From Pasteurellaceae bacterium Pebbles2 (lineage in GTDB: Bacteria > Pseudomonadota > Gammaproteobacteria > Enterobacterales > Pasteurellaceae), in contig LVZA01000001.1 of assembly GCA_023101505.1 (NCBI GenBank), forward strand, positions 868,001 to 932,000: 64,000 nucleotides of DNA, read 5' to 3'. Each line of letters opens with the position of its first letter. Positions within the stretch are counted from its first letter, which is position 1. Positions 45,887 through 54,273 of this stretch are shown one piece after another. The notes below the pieces were generated by a model. It searched no databases, had not been told where the DNA came from, and was given only the letters and a program-made list of their open reading frames with translations. The position numbers were made by a program, and so were the translations under genes.

Positions 45887-47134
45887 TTAAGGCAACAAAC
45901 TTTCCAGCTGCCACAAATTCTCAATGCTTTCACGGCGACGAATTAAATGCGCTTTATCGCCGTCCACCAACACTTCCGCCGTGCGTGGGCGAGAATTGTA
46001 GTTTGAACCCATTGTCGCGCCATACGCGCCAGCCGAACGCTGCGCGATGAAATCGCCAGCCGCTACCGCTAACTCGCGCTGTTTGCCTAAGAAATCTGAC
46101 GTTTCGCACACAGGGCCGACCACGTCATAAATCGCTTTTTCGCGTGCTAAACCGCGGTCAACTTCGATGATGTTCATATAAGCTTCATAAAGCGCAGGGC
46201 GGATCATATCGTTCATACCCGCGTCCACAATGGCAAAATTGCGTGTTTCGTTGGTTTTGATGTACTCAATTTTTGTTACCAAAATCCCCGCATTCGCCGT
46301 AATCGCACGACCTGGCTCAAGGATAATTTCGAGCTTATAATCTTTCAATTTTTCCAACAAGGCTTTGGCATATTCCGTCGGGTGCGGTGGGGTTTCATCG
46401 GTATAAGTTACGCCCAAACCGCCGCCTAAATCCAAATGTTCAAGCTCAATACCGTCAGCTTTTAGTTGCTCCATTAACACAATAACACGATCTGTCGCAT
46501 CTAAAAACGGTTGTAATTCAGTAAGTTGCGAACCGATATGGCAATCCATACCTGTAATTTTAATATTCGCTAATTGCGCCGCTTGGCGATACACTTCGCG
46601 CGCTTCGTCCACGCTCACGCCGAATTTATTTTCTTTCAAACCAGTGGAAATATAAGGGTGCGTATGCGCATCAACATCAGGATTTACGCGCAAGGAAATC
46701 GGCGCAATTTTGCCCATTTTTTCCGCCACTGCGTTAATGCGATACAGCTCAGGAATACTTTCCACATTAAAACAACGAATGCCCACGTCCAACGCACGAG
46801 CAATTTCATTCTCGCTTTTCGCCACACCCGAAAATACCACTTTGCTCGCATCGCCACCTGCTTTCAACACACGCTCCAACTCGCCTTGCGACACGATGTC
46901 AAAGCCTGAACCCAAGCGTGCCATTGTTTGCAACACAGCGATGTTTGAATTCGATTTCACCGCAAAACAAATCAAATGCGGATAATCACCAAACGCGTTA
47001 TCGAAAGCGTGCCAATGACGCTCCAACGTGGCTTTTGAATAAATATAAAGCGGCGTGCCGAACTGCTCGGCGATGTTTTGTACTGCTAAATCTTCAGCGA
47101 AAAGTTTATCGTTTTTATATTGGAAAAAATCCAT
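45887..47134 (-). CDS. lysA: Diaminopimelate decarboxylase
   Basis: This 415-residue PLP enzyme of fold type III makes lysine from meso-diaminopimelate. The PLP lysine lies in CFAVKSNSN (about residue 59). The phosphate-binding LDLGGGLGV (about 230) and the C-terminal GPVCETSDFLG with the catalytic cysteine are present. It starts 8 bases after the stop of lptM, an arrangement conserved in Gammaproteobacteria, opposite cyaY. Confidence 0.96.
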   Translation of the reverse strand: MDFFQYKNDKLFAEDLAVQNIAEQFGTPLYIYSKATLERHWHAFDNAFGDYPHLICFAVKSNSNIAVLQTMARLGSGFDIVSQGELERVLKAGGDASKVVFSGVAKSENEIARALDVGIRCFNVESIPELYRINAVAEKMGKIAPISLRVNPDVDAHTHPYISTGLKENKFGVSVDEAREVYRQAAQLANIKITGMDCHIGSQLTELQPFLDATDRVIVLMEQLKADGIELEHLDLGGGLGVTYTDETPPHPTEYAKALLEKLKDYKLEIILEPGRAITANAGILVTKIEYIKTNETRNFAIVDAGMNDMIRPALYEAYMNIIEVDRGLAREKAIYDVVGPVCETSDFLGKQRELAVAAGDFIAQRSAGAYGATMGSNYNSRPRTAEVLVDGDKAHLIRRRESIENLWQLESLLP

Positions 47135-47142
47135 TGCTTATC

Positions 47143-47271
47143 CTATTTTTGTTGTGTCTGAGCTTGTTCTTGTTGCTGTTCTTGCGGAAAATATAACGCA
47201 CCTTTCACCCCACAGCCCACTAACGTGGCACAAAGTGCGGTTAAAAGAGAGAGAGAAATGAGTTTTTTCAT
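47143..47271 (-). CDS. lptM: LPS-assembly lipoprotein LptM (YifL)
   Basis: This 42-residue protein is easy to miss. It starts MKKLISLSLLTALCATLVGC, a lipoprotein signal with lipidation at Cys20. The following GVKGALYFP matches the LptM signature (GLKGPLYFP in E. coli). LptM binds the LptDE translocon in the outer membrane and helps disulfide maturation of LptD. The tail is short and glutamine-rich (QEQQQEQAQTQQK). Synteny agrees: lptM precedes lysA and is divergent from cyaY, as in E. coli and H. influenzae. An uptake signal encodes part of the signal peptide (LTALC). Confidence 0.9.
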   Translation of the reverse strand: MKKLISLSLLTALCATLVGCGVKGALYFPQEQQQEQAQTQQK

Positions 47272-47338
47272 TTGATTATCCAATAGTCTAAATTTCAAAA
47301 AATTAGTTTTTATTCTATCCTTAACCGCAGAAAATATC

Positions 47339-47344
47339 TATAAT
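47339..47344 (+). promoter_or_regulatory. -10 box of cyaY-recQ
   Basis: TATAAT stands 36 bases before the cyaY ATG. No good -35 box is visible. The 108-base gap also must hold the lptM promoter on the other strand, which I could not place. Confidence 0.45.
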
Positions 47345-47379
47345 TTCACCCAGTATTTAATAAATTAAGAGAAACCAAA

Positions 47380-47688
47380 ATGAACCTAGTGGAATTTCAT
47401 CAGAATATTGAGCAGATTTGGGATAACATTGAAGAACAGTGCGATGAGCAGGGCGCGGATATGGATTTTGAGCGTCAAGGGGCGGTGTTTACCATCACTT
47501 GCGGTAACCGTTCGCAGATTGTGATTAACAAGCAAGAAGCGATGCTGGAATTGTGGTTGGCGAGCCGTTTGGGTGGGTTGCATTTTCGCTTTGAAAATGG
47601 CGAATGGGTGAACCACGAGGGTAAGCGTTTTTGGGATTGCTTAGGCGAAGCGTGCGTGGCACACGGCGAAGAGGTGAGTTTCGCTTAA
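47380..47688 (+). CDS. cyaY: Frataxin-like iron-sulfur assembly protein CyaY
   Basis: This 102-residue protein has the frataxin fold: an acidic N-terminal helix (IWDNIEEQCDEQGADMDFE), then beta-strands with NRSQIVINKQEAMLELWLAS and the WDCLGE end. It regulates the IscS cysteine desulfurase in Fe-S cluster assembly and binds iron through the acidic helix. Its stop overlaps the recQ start by one base (TAATG). Confidence 0.96.
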   Translation: MNLVEFHQNIEQIWDNIEEQCDEQGADMDFERQGAVFTITCGNRSQIVINKQEAMLELWLASRLGGLHFRFENGEWVNHEGKRFWDCLGEACVAHGEEVSFA

Positions 47689-49556
47689 TGTCGATGTCGG
47701 CTGAACAAAACCTAAGTGCGGTGGATAATTCACAAAATTTCACCGCACTTATCGATCCGTTGCAAACGCTGAAAGATGTATTTGGTTATCAGTCTTTCCG
47801 CAAGGGACAAGAAGAAGTGATCAATGCTGCGCTTTCGGGGCAGGATAGCCTTGTGGTGATGGCAACGGGTAACGGAAAATCGCTGTGTTATCAAATTCCT
47901 GCGTTATGTTTTTCGGGGTTGACCTTGGTGATTTCGCCGTTGATTTCGTTGATGAAAGATCAAGTAGATCAATTACTTGCCTACGGCATTTCAGCGGATT
48001 ATCTCAATTCCACGCAAACATTCGAGCAGCAACAACAGGTGCAAAATAAAGCCATTTCGGGCGAGCTAAAATTGCTTTATCTTTCCCCTGAAAAAGTGAT
48101 GACGAACAGCTTTTTCTCTTTTATTTCCCATTGCCAAGTAAGTTTTATCGCCATTGATGAGGCACACTGTATTTCGCAATGGGGGCACGATTTCCGCCCT
48201 GAATACACCCAACTTGGTGGCTTAAAAAGCAGCTTTCCGAACGCGCCGATTATGGCGTTGACCGCGACTGCGGACAGCACCACTCGCCAAGATATTCTGC
48301 AAAATCTGCGCCTAAACGCACCGCACTTATACATCGGCAGTTTCGACCGTCCGAACATTCGCTATACCTTGGTGGAAAAATTCAAGCCAATGGATCAGCT
48401 GTGCAATTTCGTAGTGGCGCAAAAAGGCAAAAGCGGTATTGTGTATTGCAACAGCCGCAACAAGGCGGAAAAAGTAGCGGAAGCTTTGAAAAAGCGCGGT
48501 GTGTCGGCGGCGTTTTATCACGCGGGAATGGAGTTTGCCGAGCGCGAATGCGTGCAGCGTGATTTCCAGCGCGACAATGTGCAGGTGGTGGTAGCGACCA
48601 TTGCTTTTGGTATGGGGATCAACAAGTCCAACGTGCGATTTGTGGCGCATTTTGATTTATCACGCAGCATTGAAGCCTATTATCAAGAAACTGGGCGTGC
48701 TGGGCGTGATGATTTGCCTGCCGAGGCGGTGCTGTTTTACGAGCCGTCGGATTATGGCTGGTTACACAAAATTTTGTTGGAAGAACCCGAAACGCCACAG
48801 CGTGATATTAAACAACATAAACTGGAAGCCATTGGCGAATTTGCTGAAAGCCAAACTTGCCGCCGTTTGGTGTTGCTCAATTACTTCGGCGAAAATCGCC
48901 AAACTCCGTGCAAAAACTGCGATATTTGCTTAGATCCGCCGAAAAAATATGACGGCTTAGTTGATGCACAAAAAATTCTGTCCACCATTTACCGTACAGG
49001 GCAACGCTTCGGTGTGCAATATGTGATTGGCGTATTACGTGGAATGAATAACCAAAAAATCCGCGATCACCAACACGACCAACTTACGGTGTATGGCATT
49101 GGTAAAGACAAAAGCAAGGAATATTGGCAATCGGTAATCCGTCAGCTGATTCACCTTGGCTTGATTACGCAAGTGATGAATGAAGTCGGTGTGCAGTTGC
49201 AACTCACCGAAAGTGCTCGCCCTGTTTTACGTGGAGAAATTCCATTGGAATTAGCCACACCTCGCCTTTCATCGCTTGCTACAGTGTCCGCTCCACAGCG
49301 AAGTGCGGTGCAAAATTACGACAAAGATCTGTTTGCTCGCCTGCGTTTCCTACGCAAGCAAATCGCCGACAAAGAAAACATTCCGCCGTATATTGTGTTC
49401 AGCGATTTAACCTTGCAAGAAATGTCGCTTTATTTGCCGACCAGCAAAACGGAAATGCTACAAATCAACGGTGTCGGTGCAATCAAATGGGAGCGTTTCG
49501 CCCAGCCGTTTATGGCGATTATCAAAGAACATAAAGCATTGACGGCGAAGTCGTAA
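47688..49556 (+). CDS. recQ: ATP-dependent DNA helicase RecQ
   Basis: This 622-residue 3'-5' helicase acts in recombination and fork repair. Domains in order: the helicase core with Walker A MATGNGKSLCYQ (about 65), IDEAHCISQWGHDFRPEY, the zinc-binding RQC region (C..LLNYFGE..CKNCDIC) and a C-terminal HRDC domain (about 545-620). The start overlaps the cyaY stop, and an ATG two codons later is also possible. The first 25 residues are non-conserved and encoded by a head-to-head uptake-signal pair (SAV and TAL). Length is close to H. influenzae RecQ. Confidence 0.96.
   Translation: MSMSAEQNLSAVDNSQNFTALIDPLQTLKDVFGYQSFRKGQEEVINAALSGQDSLVVMATGNGKSLCYQIPALCFSGLTLVISPLISLMKDQVDQLLAYGISADYLNSTQTFEQQQQVQNKAISGELKLLYLSPEKVMTNSFFSFISHCQVSFIAIDEAHCISQWGHDFRPEYTQLGGLKSSFPNAPIMALTATADSTTRQDILQNLRLNAPHLYIGSFDRPNIRYTLVEKFKPMDQLCNFVVAQKGKSGIVYCNSRNKAEKVAEALKKRGVSAAFYHAGMEFAERECVQRDFQRDNVQVVVATIAFGMGINKSNVRFVAHFDLSRSIEAYYQETGRAGRDDLPAEAVLFYEPSDYGWLHKILLEEPETPQRDIKQHKLEAIGEFAESQTCRRLVLLNYFGENRQTPCKNCDICLDPPKKYDGLVDAQKILSTIYRTGQRFGVQYVIGVLRGMNNQKIRDHQHDQLTVYGIGKDKSKEYWQSVIRQLIHLGLITQVMNEVGVQLQLTESARPVLRGEIPLELATPRLSSLATVSAPQRSAVQNYDKDLFARLRFLRKQIADKENIPPYIVFSDLTLQEMSLYLPTSKTEMLQINGVGAIKWERFAQPFMAIIKEHKALTAKS
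47714..47750. repeat. Head-to-head uptake-signal pair inside the recQ 5' end
   Basis: AAGTGCGGTG (47714-47723) and CACCGCACTT (47741-47750) form a 10-base-pair stem only 26 bases into recQ and just after the cyaY stop. Elsewhere in the window such pairs act as terminators between genes. Confidence 0.8.
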
Positions 49557-49599
49557 AACCTGCATTTTTATTGATTAACACAAAAATAAAGCAAAAAAA

Positions 49600-49634
49600 A
49601 CCGCACTTTTAAAGCAAAAGTGCGGTATATTTTT
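49600..49634. terminator. Paired uptake-signal terminator between recQ and prx-grx
   Basis: ACCGCACTTTT (49600-49610) and AAAAGTGCGGT (49616-49626) with A and T runs outside, between convergent genes. Confidence 0.82.
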
Positions 49635-49655
49635 TGTCAGTTTTTAAGCGATGAA

Positions 49656-50381
49656 TTAAGCTAAGTGTTTTTCTAATTCTTCGCTACCACCGATGTATTG
49701 ACCACCGATGAATACTTGTGGAACTGAAGTTTTGCCAGTAATTGCACGAACTGAGATAGTTGAAGCATCACGACCTAATACGATTTCTTCAAAAGTGTAA
49801 CCTTTCACTTTTAATAAACCTTTTGCTTTTGCACAGAATGGGCAGCCTGGTTTAGTGAAGATTGATACAGATGGTTTCGCTGTCCAGTCTGGTTTTAAGT
49901 ATTTGATCATAGTGTCTGCATCAGATACTTTGAACGGGTCGCCTGGCTCTTGTGGTTCAACGAACATTTTTTCAACTACGCCGTTTTTCACGAGCATAGA
50001 ATAACGCCAAGAACGTTTACCGAAACCTAAATCTTCTTTACCAACTAACATACCCATACCGTCAGTAAATTCGCCGTTACCATCTGGGATAACAGTTACA
50101 TTTTCAGATTCTTGATCAGCTTTCCACGCATTCATTACGAATGTATCGTTTACAGACATACAAATGATGTCGTCCACGCCTGCAGCTTTGAATTCACACG
50201 CTAATTCGTTGTAACGTGGTAAGTGAGTTGATGAACAAGTTGGGGTGAATGCGCCCGGTAATGAGAACACAACCACAGTTTTGTTATCGAATAATTCTGC
50301 TGATGTTACATCAACCCAAGCGTCGCCTTGACGAGTGTGGAACGTAACCTGAGGAACTTTTTTTCCTTCCATATTTGACAT
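49656..50381 (-). CDS. Hybrid peroxiredoxin-glutaredoxin
   Basis: This 241-residue protein fuses a Prx5-type peroxiredoxin (1 to about 165; peroxidatic cysteine in FTPTCSSTH near residue 49) to a glutaredoxin (about 170-241; CPFC active site in [11 protein letters not shown]). It reduces hydrogen and alkyl peroxides with glutathione, as shown for the H. influenzae enzyme. It is divergent from oxyR, its probable regulator. The ATG at 50381 was chosen because GGAG is 8 bases upstream and the length equals H. influenzae; another ATG is two codons earlier. Confidence 0.95.
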   Translation of the reverse strand: MSNMEGKKVPQVTFHTRQGDAWVDVTSAELFDNKTVVVFSLPGAFTPTCSSTHLPRYNELACEFKAAGVDDIICMSVNDTFVMNAWKADQESENVTVIPDGNGEFTDGMGMLVGKEDLGFGKRSWRYSMLVKNGVVEKMFVEPQEPGDPFKVSDADTMIKYLKPDWTAKPSVSIFTKPGCPFCAKAKGLLKVKGYTFEEIVLGRDASTISVRAITGKTSVPQVFIGGQYIGGSEELEKHLA

Positions 50382-50422
50382 AGACATTTCTCCATTATCA
50401 TTGTTAGTGTTTTTCGGCGTGG

Positions 50423-50452
50423 ATTATACCTACATTTATGATATAGTAACAA
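50423..50452 (-). promoter_or_regulatory. prx-grx promoter with adjacent OxyR-like half-sites
   Basis: On the minus strand TTGTTA (50447-50452) and TATAAT (50423-50428) with an 18-base spacer. ATAG (50443-50446) next to the -35 box and CTAT at 50463 and 50485, about two helical turns apart, resemble OxyR half-sites. Binding is inferred. Confidence 0.5.
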
Positions 50453-50501
50453 TCAATTAATTCTATCCTTTTAATTGTTCATATCTATAAGGAATTTTTA
50501 T

Positions 50502-51404
50502 ATGAATATCCGTGACTTAGAATATCTTATTGCGTTGGCTGAATATAAACATTTCCGTCGTGCAGCAGATGCCTGCCACGTGAGCCAACCCACATTAAGC
50601 GGACAAATTCGTAAATTAGAAGATGAGCTTGGCATCACGCTATTAGAACGCACAAGCCGTAAAGTGTTATTCACCCAGTCGGGATTGTTATTAGTTAATC
50701 AAGCGAAAACTGTGTTGCGTGAAGTAAAATTGCTGAAAGAAATGGCGAGCAATCAAGGTAAAGATATGACTGGCCCATTGCATATTGGTGTTATTCCAAC
50801 GGTAGGACCGTATTTATTGCCCTATATTATGCCAGCCTTAAGCCAAGCCTTTCCTGAATTAGAGCTATTTTTATACGAAGCGCAAACAGCGCATTTAGTC
50901 GATCAACTGGAAACAGGGCATTTAGATTGTGCGATTGTTGCCAGCGTGGAAGAAACCAGCGCATTTATTGAAGTGCCACTATTTAATGAAAAAATGCTCC
51001 TTGCGGTATCGGACAAACACGACTGGGCGAGCGAAAAACAAATTTCACTGTCGGCGTTAAAAAATAAAGAAGTTTTAATGCTTGATGATGGACATTGCTT
51101 GCGTGATCACGCTTTGGGTTATTGCTTTACCGCTGGCGCAAAAGAAAATTCGCATTTTCAAGCCACCAGCTTAGAAACCTTGCGTAATATGGTGGCAGCG
51201 AATGCGGGCATTACCTTAATGCCACAGTTGGCAGTGCATAACGAGGGCAATCGCCAAGGGGTAAAATACATTCCTTGCATTGACCCAGAACCACAACGCA
51301 CGATAGCCTTAATTTATCGCCCTGGTTCACCACTTCGCCAACGCTACGAGCGCATCGCACAAGCGGTGGGCAATGCGGTCAAACCTATTTTAGATGAGAT
51401 GTAA
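50502..51404 (+). CDS. oxyR: Hydrogen-peroxide-sensing regulator OxyR
   Basis: This 300-residue LysR-type regulator has an N-terminal winged helix ([20 protein letters not shown]) and the redox-sensing loop [14 protein letters not shown], whose cysteines correspond to Cys199 and Cys208 of E. coli OxyR. Oxidation forms the disulfide and activates antioxidant genes. The ATG at 50502 follows AAGGA and begins the conserved [18 protein letters not shown]. It is divergent from prx-grx and followed after one base by fabR. Confidence 0.96.
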   Translation: MNIRDLEYLIALAEYKHFRRAADACHVSQPTLSGQIRKLEDELGITLLERTSRKVLFTQSGLLLVNQAKTVLREVKLLKEMASNQGKDMTGPLHIGVIPTVGPYLLPYIMPALSQAFPELELFLYEAQTAHLVDQLETGHLDCAIVASVEETSAFIEVPLFNEKMLLAVSDKHDWASEKQISLSALKNKEVLMLDDGHCLRDHALGYCFTAGAKENSHFQATSLETLRNMVAANAGITLMPQLAVHNEGNRQGVKYIPCIDPEPQRTIALIYRPGSPLRQRYERIAQAVGNAVKPILDEM

Positions 51405-51405
51405 T

Positions 51406-52059
51406 ATGGCAGGAATTCGTGCTATCCAAAAAGAAAAAACCCGCCAAGCCTTAATTAATGCGGCGTTTAATCAGCTCACCGCAGAAAAAAGTTTTGCTAA
51501 TTTGAGCTTGCGTGAAGTTTCTCGAGAAGCTGGCATTGCGCCAACCTCTTTCTATCGTCATTTCAAAGATATGGAAGAATTGGGCTTAACAATGGTTGAT
51601 GAAGCAGGTTTAACCTTGCGCCAGTTAATGCGCCAAGCACAAAAACGTCTGCGCCAAGGCGGCAGCGTGATTGAAGTTTCGCTCGACACGTTCTTTGAAT
51701 TTATCGAAAACAGTCCGAATGTTTTCCGTTTATTATTACGTGAAAGCTCGGGCACTTCTTTGCTTTTTCGCACCGCAGTTTCACGAGAAATTAAGCATTT
51801 TATCGACGAATTAGGCGAATTTATCGCTTATAAGTTCAATTATTCTCGCTACATTGGTTATATTCAAGCCGAAGCCAGCGTAACGCTGACTTTCAGTGCA
51901 ATGTCAAAAGCCTTGGATATGGACGATAAAGAGCGCAGCGAATTAAAAGATCGAGTGATTTTGCAATTACGAATGATCGCCAAGGGCACGCAGTTTGCCG
52001 ACGAAAAAGAAAAAGCGGGTAAAAATTTAGGAAAAGCTGATGCTAAAAAAATGGCTTAA
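51406..52059 (+). CDS. fabR: Fatty-acid desaturation repressor FabR
   Basis: This 217-residue TetR-family repressor has a helix-turn-helix in [20 protein letters not shown] (about 30-50), nearly identical to E. coli FabR, which represses fabA and fabB to balance unsaturated fatty acids. The GGSVIEVS and NPNxFRLLLRE-type stretches also match. The ATG at 51406 is one base after the oxyR stop; an earlier in-frame ATG overlaps oxyR. E. coli also has fabR near oxyR. The tail is lysine-rich. Confidence 0.92.
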   Translation: MAGIRAIQKEKTRQALINAAFNQLTAEKSFANLSLREVSREAGIAPTSFYRHFKDMEELGLTMVDEAGLTLRQLMRQAQKRLRQGGSVIEVSLDTFFEFIENSPNVFRLLLRESSGTSLLFRTAVSREIKHFIDELGEFIAYKFNYSRYIGYIQAEASVTLTFSAMSKALDMDDKERSELKDRVILQLRMIAKGTQFADEKEKAGKNLGKADAKKMA

Positions 52060-52537
52060 AAACTTGCTCTCGCTGGCACTGACTTTTTTGGTGATGAGCA
52101 CAATTTTAGATTATTGGCGCAAACCTAATATGCCCGAGCACGCTTTGAATGTAGCAATGCAAGATCTTGATCAGCAACATTTTTTTCTTGAACAAATCAG
52201 TCAAGATGAGCCTGTGTTGTTATATTTTTGGGGAACGTGGTGTGGTTATTGCCGTTACACTTCGCCTGCCATTAACGATCTTGCACAAGAGGGCGTGAAA
52301 GTGGTCAGTGTGGCATTGCGTTCGGGAGATGAACAAAAAGTGCGGTCTTATTTACGCGAAAATCAGTACCAATTTACCACGGTTAATGATCCTAATGGCG
52401 AAATTTCTCGTCAGTGGGATATCAGCGTAACGCCCACGATTATTCTGTTAAAAAATGGCAAAATGCAATCCGCCACCACAGGTTTAACGAGCTATTGGGG
52501 CATAAAAGTGCGGTTATTTTTAGCCGAGTTTTTCTAA
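52040..52537 (+). CDS. Membrane-anchored thioredoxin-like protein (ScsD/TlpA type)
   Basis: This 165-residue protein has an N-terminal membrane anchor (about 7-24) and a periplasmic thioredoxin fold with the active site WGTWCGYC (about 62-69) and the cis-proline loop SVTPTI. Such proteins reduce periplasmic disulfides, getting electrons from DsbD or CcdA-like proteins; ScsD and DsbE/TlpA are the nearest types. It overlaps fabR by 20 bases, so translation is probably coupled. Oxidant-defence neighbours (prx-grx, oxyR) fit a redox role. Substrate unknown. Confidence 0.85.
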   Translation: MLKKWLKNLLSLALTFLVMSTILDYWRKPNMPEHALNVAMQDLDQQHFFLEQISQDEPVLLYFWGTWCGYCRYTSPAINDLAQEGVKVVSVALRSGDEQKVRSYLRENQYQFTTVNDPNGEISRQWDISVTPTIILLKNGKMQSATTGLTSYWGIKVRLFLAEFF

Positions 52538-52541
52538 CAAA

Positions 52542-52565
52542 AAAACCTAGCCAAAGCTAGGTTTT
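52542..52565. terminator. Terminator between the thioredoxin-like gene and the small secreted protein genes
   Basis: AAAACCTAGC, loop CAAA, GCTAGGTTTT: a 10-base-pair stem between convergent genes, with A and T tracts usable from both sides. Confidence 0.88.
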
Positions 52566-52597
52566 GTTTTATCTAAAGGTTAATTTTAATGTGGGAA

Positions 52598-52852
52598 TTA
52601 ATGTCCCCAAACTCGTAGATCACCTTTTGTTGAATGTGCGACGAACTTGCCATCTAACTGCATTACATCACGGTAATCTTTTTCACTATCAGTTAAATTA
52701 TTGTCCGATACGCTACTAACTTGGCTGACTGTGCTTGCTTTCGCTGCCGTTTCCATATTGTATTGATAATCTAATTCGCCATCGGTTGGTTGTAATGCGA
52801 ATGCGTTGATTGAAAAGGCACTGACTGCCAATAACATAGCTAATTTTTTCAT
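52598..52852 (-). CDS. Small secreted protein (84 aa)
   Basis: An 84-residue protein with a signal peptide (MKKLAMLLAVSAFSINAFA, cleavage after residue 19). The mature part of about 65 residues has no cysteine, is acidic and polar (ELDYQYNMETAAKASTVSQV), and ends DLRVWGH. I do not recognise the family. It resembles the protein encoded 37 bases upstream in signal peptide, Val/Ser-rich middle and a C-terminal Trp-Gly, so the two may be diverged paralogues. AAAGGA precedes the ATG at 52852. Function unknown. Confidence 0.7.
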   Translation of the reverse strand: MKKLAMLLAVSAFSINAFALQPTDGELDYQYNMETAAKASTVSQVSSVSDNNLTDSEKDYRDVMQLDGKFVAHSTKGDLRVWGH

Positions 52853-52889
52853 ATTTTGCTTTCCTTTAAAATTCATAAATCGGGGCTAA

Positions 52890-53156
52890 TTAGCCGCCCC
52901 AAAGATGTTTTGGAGTGTTGTCGCTTTTACGTTGAGCAACAGTTGTTTGAGCTGCGTTATCATAAACTGCATCTTCTTGCGCCACGTGGTTTTCCCATAA
53001 GTGTTTTTTCGCTACTTCTGCTTTTACCGTTGAAACTGATGATGCCGTGTTATCATAAATGGCTTCTTCTTGTGCAACGTGGTTAAGTGCGCTCACTGAT
53101 GCCAATGTGTTGAACGAAAGAAGACCTGCGAATAATGCGATAGTTAATTTTTTCAT
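52890..53156 (-). CDS. Small secreted protein with a 31-residue tandem repeat (88 aa)
   Basis: An 88-residue protein with a signal peptide (MKKLTIALFAGLLSFNTLA, cleavage near residue 19-22). The mature part is two tandem copies of a 31-residue unit beginning NHVAQE(E/D)A(I/V)YDN and ending KHLW. The repeat also shows in DNA, offset 93 bases. No cysteine is present. It is the first gene of a two-gene unit divergent from a LysR regulator. AAAGGAAAGC precedes the ATG. It could be a surface or periplasmic stress protein or a processed peptide precursor; the sequence does not decide. Confidence 0.75.
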   Translation of the reverse strand: MKKLTIALFAGLLSFNTLASVSALNHVAQEEAIYDNTASSVSTVKAEVAKKHLWENHVAQEDAVYDNAAQTTVAQRKSDNTPKHLWGG

Positions 53157-53235
53157 TTTGCTTTCCTTTAAAATCTGTTAATTATCTAAATAAGAACGAC
53201 TAATTAATACATCATTGCGTCGTTCGATGTGGTGC

Positions 53236-53295
53236 ATTATAGAGATTTAGTTTATTATGATAAGACTACATAAAACTAATTCATTATTAGTTTTA
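53236..53295 (-). promoter_or_regulatory. Promoter and LysR-type operator of the small secreted protein genes
   Basis: On the minus strand TATAAT (53236-53241) and TTATCA (53258-53263) are 16 bases apart. Just upstream lies a perfect inverted repeat: TAAAACTAAT (53271-53280), 5 bases, ATTAGTTTTA (53286-53295). The T-N11-A type symmetry and position suit activation by the divergent LysR protein. Confidence 0.6.
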
Positions 53296-53321
53296 ACCTA
53301 ACAATAACAAGTGAGTTGAAT

Positions 53322-54215
53322 ATGAATTCATCAATTTATGGTTATCTTATTGTTTTTCATACTATTGTTTTAGAGGGCAGCATTGCAGCGGCAGCACGAA
53401 AACTCAATATTGCTTCGCCATCAGTGAGCCAATCATTGAAATCCTTAGAGCAATATATGAAATTACCGCTCATTAACCGCACTACTCGCAGTATGGAATT
53501 AACCGAAGCAGGGCAACGCTTATTTGAAGATACCCACCCTTTACTCGACAGCTTAAATTTGTCTATAGAAAATGTTCGCGCGCTGGGAGAAACGCCAAGT
53601 GGTATTGTGCGTATTACTATTTCTGAATTTGATTATGAATACATTTTGCGCCCGCATTATTTAGAATTTTGCCAGCGTTATCCTGAAATAGTGCTAGAAA
53701 TTTCCATCAACAACGGCACGGTAGATATTCTGAAAAAAGGCTTTGACGTGGGTGTGAGAATGGGGCATACGCTTGATAGTAACGTGGTAGCACGCAAATT
53801 AACCAAAGGAACACAGCTCGGAATATATGCCTCCAAAGCCTATTTGGAACACCACGGCACGCCGCAAAATTTACAGGAATTAAGTCAGCATAAATTAATT
53901 TCATTCCGCTTTCCCAGCTCTAAACGCTTATCCAAAATGACCTTGTATAAGCAAAATGGCGAAAGTGTCGATATTGATATGCCCCTAGCTTTAATCACCA
54001 ACAGCATTATCAGTATGACCGATGCCGCCCTTGATGGGCTGGGAATTGCACGCTTGTTTAACGACAACCCCAACATCAACGAGCTTGAGCCTATTTTGCC
54101 CGAATATTGGATCGATTTTCCACCGACCTATCTTTATTATTTGCAAAATAGCCAAAAAGCCAAGCGAGTACAGGTGTTTATTGATTTCTTGCTAGAAAAA
54201 CATCAGGCGAAGTAA
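53322..54215 (+). CDS. LysR-family transcriptional regulator
   Basis: This 297-residue protein has an N-terminal winged helix (IAAAARKLNIASPSVSQSLKSLE, shortened: LNIASPSVSQSLKSLE) and a periplasmic-binding-like effector domain from about residue 90. The subgroup looks like that of regulators with VRMGHTLDSNVVARKL, often of unknown ligand. It is divergent from the two small secreted protein genes, 165 bases away, and LysR proteins commonly control the divergent gene. The ATG at 53322 follows AGTGAG; a TTG two codons earlier is possible. A paired uptake-signal terminator follows. Confidence 0.88.
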   Translation: MNSSIYGYLIVFHTIVLEGSIAAAARKLNIASPSVSQSLKSLEQYMKLPLINRTTRSMELTEAGQRLFEDTHPLLDSLNLSIENVRALGETPSGIVRITISEFDYEYILRPHYLEFCQRYPEIVLEISINNGTVDILKKGFDVGVRMGHTLDSNVVARKLTKGTQLGIYASKAYLEHHGTPQNLQELSQHKLISFRFPSSKRLSKMTLYKQNGESVDIDMPLALITNSIISMTDAALDGLGIARLFNDNPNINELEPILPEYWIDFPPTYLYYLQNSQKAKRVQVFIDFLLEKHQAK

Positions 54216-54217
54216 TA

Positions 54218-54260
54218 AAAAGTGCGGTGAAAAAATGTGTAATTTTCTCACCGCACTTTT
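54218..54260. terminator. Paired uptake-signal terminator between lysR-type gene and ppx
   Basis: AAAAGTGCGGTGA (54218-54230) pairs with TCACCGCACTTTT (54248-54260), a 13-base-pair stem between convergent genes. Confidence 0.83.
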
Positions 54261-54273
54261 CTTAATCTTGCTG

